NCBI GenBank assembly: GCA_011799875.1
Contig: CM022298.1
Span: 490,833,180 to 490,897,179 of the forward strand
DNA from: Thinopyrum elongatum
Taxonomy: Eukaryota; Streptophyta; Magnoliopsida; Poales; Poaceae
Reading direction: 5' to 3'
Length of the DNA stretch: 64,000 nucleotides
Shown here in pieces: positions 33,780-44,715 of this stretch. Position numbers and translations under genes: made by a program. The stretch's first letter is position 1. Each line of letters starts with the position of its first letter. A model generated the notes under the pieces. That model had not been told where the DNA came from and did no database searches. It saw nothing but the letters and a program-made list of their open reading frames with translations.

Positions 33780-34797
33780 TTTTTGGAGGAAGGTCTATGA
33801 AGAAAATATTGCCGGTTTAAGATTATGCTGTTAAACAGGCTATTGATTCAAAGGTAAGTGCTATAAAAAGCCAACGTGTTAAGCCGGAAGATAATACACA
33901 TATTGGCGGCTTAAAAGGGGACTAATGGTACATGGTGGGTTACGGTTTGTCAGTTAAGCCGCCCAAACAGTTGCCATATTTCAGATCTATAAGTGAGGAT
34001 TTGCTAAGTGATGGACAAACAGATTCCACAGATCGATGCTACGGTTTTGGATCTACAACAGTTCAAAAAATAAAATAAATTTTAGGCCTAAAGTGAAGGC
34101 AGTGGAAGAACTCATTTGTTCGGATGGATCTTATACAGAAAAGTGCCTATGGCAATTGAAAAAGGGATGCTACGCTACTACTGCTCGTTTTCAATGTCAT
34201 CTTCAAAGTCAGTTGTGCGATCTAGAGAAGAACAAAGAAGAACAAGGAGGAACCCTGATGAACTGGGGCTAACCCTAATGGAGATCTGGTGCGAGGAAAA
34301 AGAAGTACTTACTGATGCTGCTGGACAGTGGCGGTGCGTCGCGATGCTCTGGTTCGTTCAGGTTGATGCAGCGGCCGGAGTTGAGGCAGTTGACGAGGTC
34401 GACGGCGGTGGAGCTCGGGCGCGCATGGGCGTTGCGAGGAGGAAGACGAAGACGAGGAGGCAAGGGAAAAAATGAAAAGGACCCCTGTCCCTATTTATAA
34501 GGAGATGGATAAAAGGCATGCGCGGGAATCGAGGAGGCTGAAAAAATCATTATGTGGCTATGCGGACGCCTCGATTTTCGGGAGGCCATTAAAGGGTAAA
34601 AGATCTGTTGAGATGTTGTGGGCTTCGTGTGAAATTAATGCGAGATGACATCATGGCGGGTTAACATGATTCTGTGAGCTGACGTAATGGCGGGTTATAA
34701 CAAGTTCATAAAAGTTGACGATGCAAGATTTGTTAAGTCAAGCACTGAAGATTGATGTGAACAAGTTCAAATCAACCTGGGGCCTAATGTTGGGGAT
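33780..34797 (-). promoter_or_regulatory. Upstream region of the RLG-5 antisense gene: TATA box and possible 5' UTR intron
   Basis: On the minus strand, TTATAAATAG at 34491-34500 is a good plant TATA match. Downstream, a GTAAGT donor at 34312-34307 and an acceptor of the form TTCTTCATAG near 33798 would remove about 515 bp and bring the leader close to the ATG at 33779. The short frame at 34463-34275 is then leader, not protein. Between the TATA box and the 3' LTR (34501-34797) no gene is seen; the purine tract CCTGGGGCCTAA ends at 34797 and should prime plus-strand synthesis of RLG-5. Promoter and intron are predictions from motifs only. Confidence 0.5.
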
Positions 34798-35323
34798 ATA
34801 ACTATTGCGTATGACCCACCCAGGAGGGGCCGGGTCATGCCACTGGCGGCTCATGATGAGGAAGCCCAGGAAGATGTGAAGATGGCGGTCCATAGAGCAA
34901 GCTTATTGAAGGCCCAAGACCCGGGGGCGAGTTGAGGCCCATGGGTATGAACCGCCATATGTTTAACTTATATTGTAAGGCAAGTTTAGTTGGTTACCGA
35001 GCCAGATACGTAGTGTATGGGCCGGTCGGGACTCTGTAAGCCACCGGGCATCCACCTGTGTATATAAAGGGGTGACCCGGCGGCGGGTTAACTCAAGCAA
35101 CAATCAATCGAGAACTAGGTCAAGCGTATTCGCTCCCTGGTAATCGAAACCCAAGCAATACAACCTAAAGCAGGAGTAGGCTTTTACCTCGTTGAGAGGG
35201 GCCAAACCTGGGTAAATTCTCCGTGTCCTTTGTTCCGTTTTAACCCCTTCAAGCTAACCTAGCTGCGATGGCTCCACACCTAAGTCCTTTTGCTAGGGCA
35301 TCTGCCGTGTTAAGTCCACGACA
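34798..35323 (+). repeat. 3' LTR of RLG-5
   Basis: 526 bp, TGTTGGGG … CCACGACA, followed by CTCAG. See the 5' LTR for comparison. Confidence 0.95.
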
Positions 35324-35328
35324 CTCAG

Positions 35329-36715
35329 CAATGTGTTTCTTGAACATCTCCATTCCCCATCAGTGCAAGAGGATCCTTTTACTGAAGAACCTCCCCAAGC
35401 AATAAGTCCTACCAATCTGACTGAAATTGAGGTACCAGCAGTTATTGATCTGGTTATGGAGATCCTAGTAATCACCCCGGACTGGACAGTGCCATACATT
35501 GCATATCTGCTCAGGCAGGAGCTTCTAGAAGATGAAGTTGAAGCACATCAGATCGTCCGTAGGTCCAAGGCCTTCACAGTGATAGGCGGACAGCTCTACA
35601 GAGAGAGTGTTACTGGCGTAGCTCAGCGATGCATCTCTCCAGAAGAGGGTCGACTGATTTTGGATGAGATCCACTCGGGGACCTGTGGTCACCACGCGTC
35701 CTCTCGGACCATTGTGGCCAAAGCATACCGAGCCGGATTCTACTGGCCATGGGCCAATGAAGCTGCAAAGCAAATCGTTCAGAAGTGTGAAGGTTGCCAG
35801 TTCTATGCAAACATGTCCCACAAGCCCGCGTCTGCCTTGAAAACCATTCCACTTGTCTGGCCATTTGCTGTGTGGGGATTGGACATGATTGGGCCCCTCG
35901 GGACTGGCAGAAGTGGTTTCACACATCTACTTGTAGCAGTCGACAAATTCACCAAGTGGATTGAAGCCAAGCCTATCAATAAGTTAGATTCAAGCACAGC
36001 CATCAAGTTTATAAAAGAGTTAGTATTCGGATATGGAGTCCCACACAGCATTATCACAGACAATAGCTCAAACTTTGATTCGGAAGAGTTCAGAGAGTTC
36101 TGCGCTTCCCAGGGCACTCGGGTAGATTACGCATCCGTTGTGCACCCGTAGTCGAATGGGCAAGCTGAAAGAGCAAACGGTCTGATTCTACAAGGATTGA
36201 AACCTCGACTCATGCGCGACCTTGAACATGCAGCTGGAGCTTGGGTGACCGAACTGCCATCTGTTCTGTGGGGATTGAGGATGACCCCTAACCGATCCAC
36301 TAACAGAACCCCTTTCTTCATGGTGTATGAGGCTGAGGCTGTGCTGCCTAGCGATCTGTTTCACAATGCACCCCGAGTGGAACTTTATTCAGAAGCTGAG
36401 GCAGAGCAAGCACGTCAAGACGCCGTAGACCTTTTGGAGGAAGAGTGGGAGATGGCCTTGGTTCAGTTGACTGTTTATCAGCAAGATCTTCGTCGATTCC
36501 ATGCAAGGAACGTCAAGGGTCGAGCATTTCAAGAAGGAGACCTAGTGCTCCGAGTGGATCAGCAGTGACCGCATAAGCTCGCCCCTGCGTGGGAAGGCCC
36601 TTTCATCGTCACCAAGGTGATTCACAATGGAGCTTATCACCTTTACAACCTAGCTCAAAAGAAAGACGAGCCGCGCTCATGGAACGCAGATCTCCTTCGT
36701 CGTTTTTATACCTAG
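35329..36715 (+). pseudogene. Integrase of RLG-4 (two stops)
   Basis: Continues RLG-4 pol after RLG-5. Zinc-binding domain with CGHHASSRT … CEGCQ (about 35680-35800), WPFAVWGLDMIGP (about 35858-35898) with the first catalytic Asp, IITDNSSNF (about 36049-36075) with the second Asp, and S-N-G-Q-A-E-R-A-N-G with the Glu region (36152-36180). Stops at 36149 (TAG, where relatives have Gln) and 36566 (TGA). The C-terminal part reads to a stop at 36713-36715 and ends LLRRFYT. All in one frame. Its action would be insertion of element DNA. Confidence 0.9.
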
Positions 36716-36829
36716 CACTCAAATTGTCGAGATGTAATAAGAGTACTTTAAGATTGTTTATCAAGACATGACTCCTGCAGTCCCATGATGATTTCAAATG
36801 CATAAACATATGTTCAAATCCCCCAGTGG

Positions 36830-37860
36830 GTGACTTAGTTGCGAAACCTGTTTTCGCCTAAGTTAAAAAACTACTCCGAGTGAGAGCATCCCTCTCACTC
36901 GGGGGCTTAGCCGTGAGCCCGTCCTCGCCTAAGTTAAAGAACTACTCCGAGTGAGAGCATCCCTCTCACTCGAGGGCTTAGCCGCGAGCCCGTCCTCGCC
37001 TAAGTTAAAAAACTACTCCGAGTAAGAGCATCCCTCTCACTCGGGGGCTTAGCCGCGAGCCTGTCCTCGCCTAAGTTAAAAAACTACTCCGAGTGAGAGC
37101 ATCCCTCTCACTCGGGGGCTTAGCCGCGAGCCCGTCCTCGCCTAAGTTAAAAAAAACTACTCTGAGTGAGAGCATCCCTCTCACTCGGGGGCTTAGCCAC
37201 GAGCATGTTCTCGCCTAAGTTGAAAAACTACCCCGAGTGAGAGGGCTCTCACTCGGGGGCTTAGCCGCGAGCCCGTCCTCGCCTAAGTTAAAAAACTACT
37301 CCGAGTGAGAGCATACCTCTCACTCGGGGGCTTAGTCGCGAGCCCGTCCTCGCCTAAGTTAAAAAACTACTCCGAGTGAGAGCATCCCTCTCACTCGGGG
37401 CTTAGCCGAGCCCGTCCTCGCCTAAGTTAAAAAACTACTCCGAGTGAGAGCATCCCTCTCACTCGGGGGCTTAGCCGCGAGCCCGTCCTCGCCTAAGTTA
37501 AAAAACTACTCTGAGTGAGAGCATCCCTTTCACTCGGGGGCTTAGCCGCGAGCCCGTCCTCGCCTAAGTTAAAAAACTACTCCGAGTGAGAGCATCCCTC
37601 TCACTCGGGGGCTTAGCCGCGAGCCCGTCCTCGCCTAAGTTAAAAAAGTACTCCGAGTGAGAGCATCCCTCTCACTCGGGGGCTTAGCCATGAGCCCGTC
37701 CTCGCCTAAGTTAAAAAACTACTCCGAGTGAGAGCATCCCTCTCACTCGGGGGCTTAGCCGCGAGCCCGTCCTCACCTAAGTTAAAAAACTACTCCAAGT
37801 GAGAGCATCCCTCCCACTCGGGGGCTTAGCCGCGAGTCCGTCCTCGCCTAAGTTAAAAAA
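36830..37860. repeat. Tandem array of ~70-bp hairpin units in RLG-4
   Basis: About 14 units of roughly 68-72 bp, each with CGCCTAAGTTAAAAAACTAC, then an inverted repeat CCGAGTGAGAG-CATCC-CTCTCACTCGG (11-bp stem, 5-base loop), then GGGCTTAGCCGCGAGCCCGT. Some units carry single changes or short losses (for example near 37235 and 37400). The array starts about 115 bp after the integrase stop and ends before the antisense gene's 3' end. Confidence 0.95.
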
Positions 37861-37925
37861 TAAACATTCGCACAAAGCATTCTGAAAACAAGAAAGCAAT
37901 ATTCGGATAAATCCACCAAGTTTGG

Positions 37926-38230
37926 ATAAATCTGCCAAGTTCAGAATCGCAATCAAAAGTACTCGGGCGTCAGGCCCAAAAGAGTTTAACGATTACAAGA
38001 TCACTCGACATTCCGAGGCAAATAAATTCAGATTATTAAGTTTTTCTTCACTCGGCAGGACGAGGGGTCGCTGGCTCGACAAAGGTGTCCAAGTCTATGC
38101 CATCAGCTATGCGAGTGGCCGACTCAATGAAAGTGTCCATGAAAGATTCAAACTGGAGCTTCTTCGTGTTCGCCACCTGGAGGGCCTTCAGCTTTTCTTC
38201 TTTGGCATCTTTGGAGTGGACACGAACAAG
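37926..38230. repeat. Duplicated RLG-4 segment, copy 1
   Basis: 305 bp nearly identical (about nine differences by eye) to 44411-44715; both stand directly before an RLG-6 LTR and end in ACAAG. On the minus strand each includes the last 60 or so codons and stop of the RLG-4 antisense gene (stop at 38050-38048 here). Confidence 0.93.
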
Positions 38231-39808
38231 TGATACGTCTCCAACGTATCTATAATTTTTGATTGTTCCATGCTATTATATTATCTGTTTTGGATATTTT
38301 ATATGCATTAATATGCTATTTTATATTATTTTTGGGACTAACCTATTAACCTAGAGCCCAGTGCCAGTTTCTGTTTTTTCCTTGTTTTAGAGTTTCGCAG
38401 AAAAGGAATACCAAACGGAGTCCAAACGGAATGAAACCTTCGCGATGATTTTTCTTGGACCAGAAGACAACCAGAAGACTTGGAGATGAAGTCGGAGGAG
38501 CCACGAGGCGGCCACAAGGACGGAGGGCGCGCCCAGGGGGTAGGGCGCGCCCCCCACCCTTGTGGGCCCCCCGTGACCCTCCTGACCTAATTCTTTTGCC
38601 TATATATTCCAAAATATCCCCAAACCACCAGAGGCATCCACGAAAACACTTTTCCACCGCCGCAACCTTCTGTACCCGTGAGATCCCATCTAGGGACCTT
38701 TTTCGGCACCCTGCCGAAGTGGGATTAGATCACGGAGGGCTTCTACATCAACTCTATTGCCCTTCCGATGAAGCGTGAGTAGTTTACCACAGACCTACGG
38801 GTCCATAGCTAGTAGCTAGATGGCTTCTTCTCTCTCTTTGGTTCTCAATACCACGTTCTCCTCGATGTTCTTGGAGATCTATTCGATGTAATACTTTTTT
38901 GCGGTGTGTTTGCCGAGATTCGATGAATTGTGGATTTATGATCAGCTTATCTATGAATATTATTTGAATCTTCTCTGAATTCTTTTATGCATGATTTGAT
39001 ATCATTGTAAGTCTCTTCGAACTATCCGTTTGGTTTGGCCAACTAGATTGGTTTTTCTTGCAATGGGAGAAGTGCTTAGCTTTGGGTTCAATCTTGCGGT
39101 GTCCTTTCCAAGTGACAGTAGGGGCAGCAAGGCACATATTGTATTGTTGCCATCGAGGATAAAAAGATGGGGTTTTCATCATATTGCTTGAGTTAATTCC
39201 TCTACATCATGTCATCTTACTTAATGCATTACTCCGTTCTTTATGAACTTAATACTCTAGATGCATGCTGGATAGCGGTCGATGTGTGGAGTAATAGTAG
39301 TAGATGCAGAATCATTTCGGTCTACTTGACACGGACGTGATGCCTATATTCATGATCATTGCCTTACATATCATCATAACTTTGCGCTTTTCTATCAATT
39401 GCTCGGCAGTAATTTGTTCACCCACCGTATTATTTGCTATCTTGAGAGAAGCCTCTAGTGAAACCTATGGCCCCCGGGTCTATTTTCCATCATATAAGTT
39501 TTCGATCTACTATTTTGCAATCTTTTACTTTCCGATCTATAAACTAAAAATACCAAAAATATTTACTTTATCATTTATCTATCTCTATCAGATCTCACTT
39601 TTGCAAGTAACTGTGAAGGGATTGACAACCCCTTTATCGCGTTGGGTGTAAGTTGTTTGATTGTTTGTGCAGGTATTCGGTGATTTGTGCATTGTCTCCT
39701 ACTAGATTGATACCTTGGTTCTCAAACTGAGGGAAATACTTATCTTTACTTTGCTGCATCACCCTTTCCTCTTCAAGGGAAAAACCAACGCAAGCTCAAG
39801 AAGTAGCG
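38231..39808 (+). repeat. 5' LTR of RLG-6
   Basis: 1578 bp, starting TGATACGTCTCCAACG after ACAAG. The inner end reads …AAGTAGCG, so the terminal CA has become CG. Compared with the copy at 44716 it has a short repeat of ACCAGAAGACA near 38459-38472. Confidence 0.92.
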
Positions 39809-39819
39809 GGAAGAATTGC

Positions 39820-39837
39820 TGGCGCCGTTGCCGGGGA
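39820..39837 (+). other. Primer-binding site of RLG-6 (tRNA-Asp type)
   Basis: TGGCGCCGTTGCCGGGGA, a full match to the complement of the plant tRNA-Asp 3' end as I know it. Confidence 0.9.
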
Positions 39838-40063
39838 GATCTGCGCCAAGTCAAGACATACCAAGTACCCATCATAAACTCTCATCTCTTGCATTACATT
39901 ATTCGCCATTCGCCTCTCATTTTCCTCTCCCCCACTTCTAAAATGATTTTTGAAAAGATTTGCCTTTTCTTCGCCCCTCTTCCGTTCGTCTTTTTCATTT
40001 GCTTTTTGTTTGCTCGTGTGTTGGATTGCTTGCTTTGTCAAGACGGCTCAAGAGAATACCAAA

Positions 40064-42126
40064 ATGTGTGATTTTTCCAACACCAATAACAATGATTTTA
40101 TTAGCACTCCGATTGCTCCCGCCACTAATGCGGAATCTTGTGAAATTAATGCCGCTTTGCTGAATCTTGTCATGAAAGATCAATTTTCTGGCCTTCCTAG
40201 TGAAGATGCCGCATCCCATCTAAACAATTTCGTTGATTTGTGTGATATGCAACAGAAAAAAGATGTGGATAATGATATTGTTAAATTGAAGCTATTTCTC
40301 TTCTCACTTCAAGATCATGCTAAAACTTGGTTTTCATCTTTGCCTAAAAATAGTATTGATTCATGGAATAAGTGTAAAGATGTTTTATTTCCAAGTATTT
40401 TCCTCCCGCTAAAATCATCTCCCTTAGGAATGAGATTATGAATTTTAAGCAACTTGATCATGAACATGTTGCACAATCTTGGGAGAGGATGAAATTGATG
40501 ATACGAAATTGCCCTACTCATGGTTTGAATTTGTGGATGATTATACAAAAATTTTATGCCGGATTGAATTTTGCTTCTAGAAATCTTTTAGATTCGGCCG
40601 CGGGAGGTACTTTTATAGAAATTACTTTAGGAGAAGCTACTAAACTTCTAGATAATATTATGGTTAATTATTCTCAATGGCATACCGAAAGATCTTCCAC
40701 TAGTAAAAAAGTGCATGCGATAAAAGAGATTAATGTTTTGAGTGGAAAGATGGATGAACTTATGAAATTATTTGCTAGCAAGAGTGCTTATTTGGATCCT
40801 AATGATGTGCCTTCGTCTACTTTGATTGAAAATAATAATGAATATATGGATGTGAATTTTGTTGGTAGGAACAATTTTGGTAATAACGCGTATAGAGGTA
40901 ATTTTAATCCTAGGCCGTTTCCTAGTAATTCCTCTAATAATTATGGTAATTCCTATAACAATTCTTATGGAAATTATAATAAGATGCCCTCTGATTTTGA
41001 GAATAGTGTAAAAGAATCTATGAGTTCGAAAAAGAATTTTAATGCTTTGATTGAAGAAAAAATGCTTAAGATTGATGATTTGGCTAGGAACGTGGATAGA
41101 ATTTCTCTTGATGTTGATTCTTTGAAACTTAGATCTATTCCACCCAAGCATGATATTAATGAGTCTCTCAAAGCTATGAGAATTTCCATTGATGAGTGCA
41201 AAGAAAGAACCGCTAAGATGCGTGCTAAACGAGATTGGTTTGTAAAAACGTGTTCTTCTAGTTTCCGTGAAAATAATGATGAAGATCTTAAAGTGATTGA
41301 TGTGACTCCTATTGAATCTTTGTTTTCCAATATAAATCTTGATAAAGATGGGACTGGAGATGAGTCAACTTTAGTTAAAAGGCGTCCCAATGATTCGGAG
41401 TTTTTAGATCTTGATGCAAAAATTGATAAAAGTGGGATTGGAGAGGTCAAAACTTTAAGTAGCAATGAACCCACTCTTTTGGATTTCAAGAAATTTAATT
41501 ATGATAATTGTTCTTTAATAGATTGTATTTCCTTGTTGCAATCCATGTTGAATTCTCCTCGTGCTTATAATCAAAATAAAGCTTTTACTAAACATATCGT
41601 TGATGCTATGATGCAATCTTTTGAAGAAAAGCTTGAATTGGAAGTTTCTATCCCTAGAAAACTTTATGATGAGTGGGAACCTACCATTAAGATTAATATT
41701 AAAGATTATGAGTTCCATGCTTTGTGTGATTTGGGTGCTAGCATTTCCACAATTCCAAAAACTTTATGTGATGTGTTAGGTTTCCGTGAATTTGATGATT
41801 GTTATTTAAATTTGCGTCTCGCGGATTCCACTATTAAGAAACCTATGGGAAGAATTAATAATGTTCTTATTATTGCAAATAGGAATTATGTGCCCGTAGA
41901 TTTCATTGTTCTTGATATAGATTGCAATCCTACATGTCCTATTATTCTTGGTAGACCTTTCCTTAGAACGATTGGTGCAATTATTGATATGAAAGAAGGA
42001 AACATTAGATTTCAATTTCCGTTAAGGAAGGGCATGGAACACTTTACTAGGAATAAAATTAAATTGCCATATAAATCTACTATGAGATCTACTTATGGAT
42101 TGCATACCAATGATGACAATACCTAG
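40064..42126 (+). pseudogene. gag-protease of RLG-6 (one frameshift)
   Basis: Opens at the ATG at 40064 (MCDFSNTNNND). The capsid domain has W-F-S-S-L-P-K-N-S-I-D-S-W (about 40330-40368) and, after a one-base shift near 40395, an open frame of 562 codons (40438-42126) with F-Y-A-G-L-N-F-A-S-R-N-L-L-D-S-A, an Asn-rich segment, a coiled-coil-like region and a C-terminal protease: CDLGASISTIP (about 41724-41756) and ILGRPFLRT (about 41944-41970). It ends without any RT. Only one lesion was seen, so this is the best-kept gag in the window. It is homologous in layout to RLG-3 gag-protease. Confidence 0.9.
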
Positions 42127-44410
42127 ATCTATTTGTGTTTTTATGCCTAGCTAAGGGCGTTAAACAATAGCGCTTGTTGGGAGGCAACCCAATTTTATTT
42201 TTGTCCTTTGGTTTTTGCTCCTGTTTTTCAATAAATAATTCATCTAGCCTCTGGTTAGATGTGGCTTTGTATTTTAATTAGTGTTTGTGCCAAGTAAGAC
42301 CTTTGGGATGGCTTACAGTGATGATTGATTTGATCCTGCTGAAAAACAGAAACTTTTTTCGTTCAGGAAAACAATTCTAATTTTTTACTAGAGAGTGGAA
42401 AAACTCTTAATTTTTTACAAAAGATTTATATACAAATTTCCTCTGTTTTACTAATTTTTCAGAATTTTTGGAGTTATACAAGTATTAGAACAATTCGGAT
42501 CTTCGCAGACTGTTCTGTTTTTGACAGATTCTGTTTTCTATGTGTTGTTTGCCTATTTTGACGAATCTATGGGTAGTATCGGGGGTATGAACCATGGAAA
42601 AGTTGGAATACAGTAGATATTACACCAATATAAATAAATAATGAGTTCACAACAGTATCAAAAGTGGTGATTTATTTTCTTATACTAACGGAGCTTATGA
42701 GATTTTCTGTTGAGTTTTGTGTTGTGAAGTTTTCAAGTTTTGGGTAAGGATTTGATGAACTATGGAATAAGGAGTGGCAAGAGCCTAAGCTTGGGGATGA
42801 CCAAGGCACCCCAAGGTAATATTAAAGGACAACCAAGAGCCTAAGCTTGGGGATGCCCCGGAAGGCATCCCCTCTTTCGTCTTCGTCTATCGGTAACTTT
42901 ACTTGAGGCTATATTTTTATTCACCACATGATATGTGTTTTGCTTGGAGCGTCTTGTATGATTTGAGTCTTTGCTTTTTAGTTTTCCACAATCATCCTTG
43001 CTGTACACACCTTTTGAGAGGGGCACGCATGAATCGTGATTTATTAGAATACTCTATGTGCTTCACTTATATCTTTTGAGCTAGGCAATTTTGCTCTAGT
43101 GCTTCACTTATATCTTTTTAGAGCACGGCGGTGGTTTTATTTTATAGAAATTTATGAACTCTCATGCTTAACTTATATTATTTTGAGAGTCTTTAAACAG
43201 CATGGTAATTTGCTTTGGTTATAAATTTAGTCCTAATATGATAGGCATCCAAGAGGGATATAATAAAAACTTTCATATAAAGTGCATTGAATACTATGAG
43301 AAGTTTGATTCCTTATGATTGTTTTGAGATATGAAGATGGTGATATTAGAGTCATGCTAGTGAGTAATTGTGAATTTGAGAAATACTTGTGTTAAGGTTT
43401 GTGAGTCCCGTAGCATGCACGTATGGTGAACCGTTATGTAACGAAGTTGGACCATGAGATATTTTTTGATTGTCTTCCTTATGAGTGGCGGTCAGGGAGG
43501 AGCGATGGTCTTTTCCTACCAATCTATCCCCCTAGGAGCATGGGCGTAGTACTTCGTTTCGATGACTAATAGATTTTTGCAATAAGTATGTGAGTTCTTT
43601 ATGACTAATGTTGAGTCCATGGATTATACGCACTCTCACCCTTCCACCATTGCTAGCCTCTCTAGTACCGCGCAAATTTCGCCGGTACCATACACCCACC
43701 ATATACCTTCCTCAAAACAGCCACCATACCTACCTATTATGGCATTTCCATAGCCATTCCGAGATATATTGCCATGCAACTTTCCACCGTTCCGTTTATT
43801 ATGACACGTTCCATCATTGTCATATTGCTTTGCATGATCATGTAGTTGACATCGTATTTGTGGCAAAGCCACCGTTCATAATTCTTTCATACATGTCACT
43901 CTTGATTCATTGCACATCCCGGTACACCGTCGGAGGCATTCATATAGAGTCATATGTTGTTCTAAGTATCGAGTTGTAATTCTTGAGTTGTAAGTAAATA
44001 AAAGTGTGATGATCATCATTATTAGAGCATTGCCCCATGTGAGGATATATATATAAAAAAAAGGGAGAGAAAGGGGGGCCCAAAAAAAGGAGAGGGTCCC
44101 AAAATAAAAAAAATAAAAAAAATGAGAGAAAAGAAAGAAGGGGCAATGTTACTATCCTTTTTCCACACTTGTGCTTCAAAGTAGCACCATGATCTTCATG
44201 ATAGAGAGTCTCCTATGTTGTAACTTTCATACTAGTGGGAATTTTTCATTATAGAACTTGGCTTGTATATTCCAACGATGGGCTGCCTCAAATTACCCTA
44301 GGTCTTCATGAGCAAGCAAGTTGGATGCACACCCACTTAGTTTTCTTTTTGAGCTTTCATAAACTTATAGCTCTAGCGCATCCGTTGCATGGCAATCCCT
44401 ACTCACTCAC
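42127..44410 (+). other. RLG-6 spacer, no supported gene
   Basis: AT-rich, with short scattered frames only. It has GAGCCTAAGCTTGGGGATG twice (about 42782 and 42838) and a purine-rich, poly-A/poly-G segment at 44055-44145. The sequence ends at 44410 against RLG-4 sequence, where a complete element would continue. Confidence 0.6.
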
Positions 44411-44715
44411 ATAAATCTGCCAAGTTCAGAATCGCAAGCAAAAGTACTCGGGCGTCAGGCCCAAAAGAGTTTAACGATTACAAGATCACTCGGCATTCCG
44501 AGGAAAATAAATTCAGATTATTAAGTTTTTCTTCACTCGGCAGGACGAGGGCTCGCTGGCTCGACAAAGGTGTCCAAGTCTATGCCATCAGCTATGCGAG
44601 TGGCTGCCTCAATGAAAGTCTCCATGAAAGATTCAAACTGGAGCTTCTTCGTGTTCGCCACCTGGAGGGCCTTCAGCTTTTCTTCTTTGGCATCTTTGCA
44701 ATGGACACGAACAAG
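44411..44715. repeat. Duplicated RLG-4 segment, copy 2
   Basis: Second copy of 37926-38230, ending in ACAAG. It provides the last exon end and stop (44535-44533, minus) of the RLG-4 antisense gene when the LTR at 44716-46284 is taken out. Confidence 0.93.

Larger units (their letters stand above)
21644..35323 (+). mobile_element. RLG-5: complete-type gypsy element with intact antisense gene
   Basis: LTRs 21644-22179 and 34798-35323; target duplication CTCAG on both sides (21639-21643 and 35324-35328). By eye the LTRs differ at about 14 of some 530 aligned positions plus small indels. The sense strand has gag (22223-24882), protease, RT-RNase H-integrase (to 28758). The 3' half holds a five-exon gene on the minus strand (33779-30005). 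It is the youngest member of this part of the nest, since nothing has inserted into it. Confidence 0.95.
38231..44410 (+). mobile_element. RLG-6: gag-protease gypsy element, 3' end missing, part of a tandem duplication
   Basis: LTR 38231-39808, tRNA-Asp primer site (39820), gag-protease ORF (40064-42126) and 2.3 kb of spacer that stops abruptly at 44410, without purine tract or 3' LTR of its own. It is followed by a second copy of the RLG-4 flank and a second LTR (44716-46284). No RT, RNase H or integrase. The LTR type (TGATACGTCTCCAACG start, 1.57 kb) is one I remember as extremely common in wheat. Confidence 0.85.

Noticed and set aside
34275..34463. Minus-strand frame upstream of the RLG-5 antisense gene
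   Set aside because: No ATG start where the frame opens and it is best explained as leader before a possible 5' UTR intron.
36830..37860. CRISPR-like repeat array
   Set aside because: The units are head-to-tail near-identical copies with no unique spacers, inside a plant gypsy element; this is a tandem repeat.
43608..43979. 123-codon frame near the end of RLG-6
   Set aside because: Histidine- and tyrosine-rich composition without any motif, in spacer sequence.
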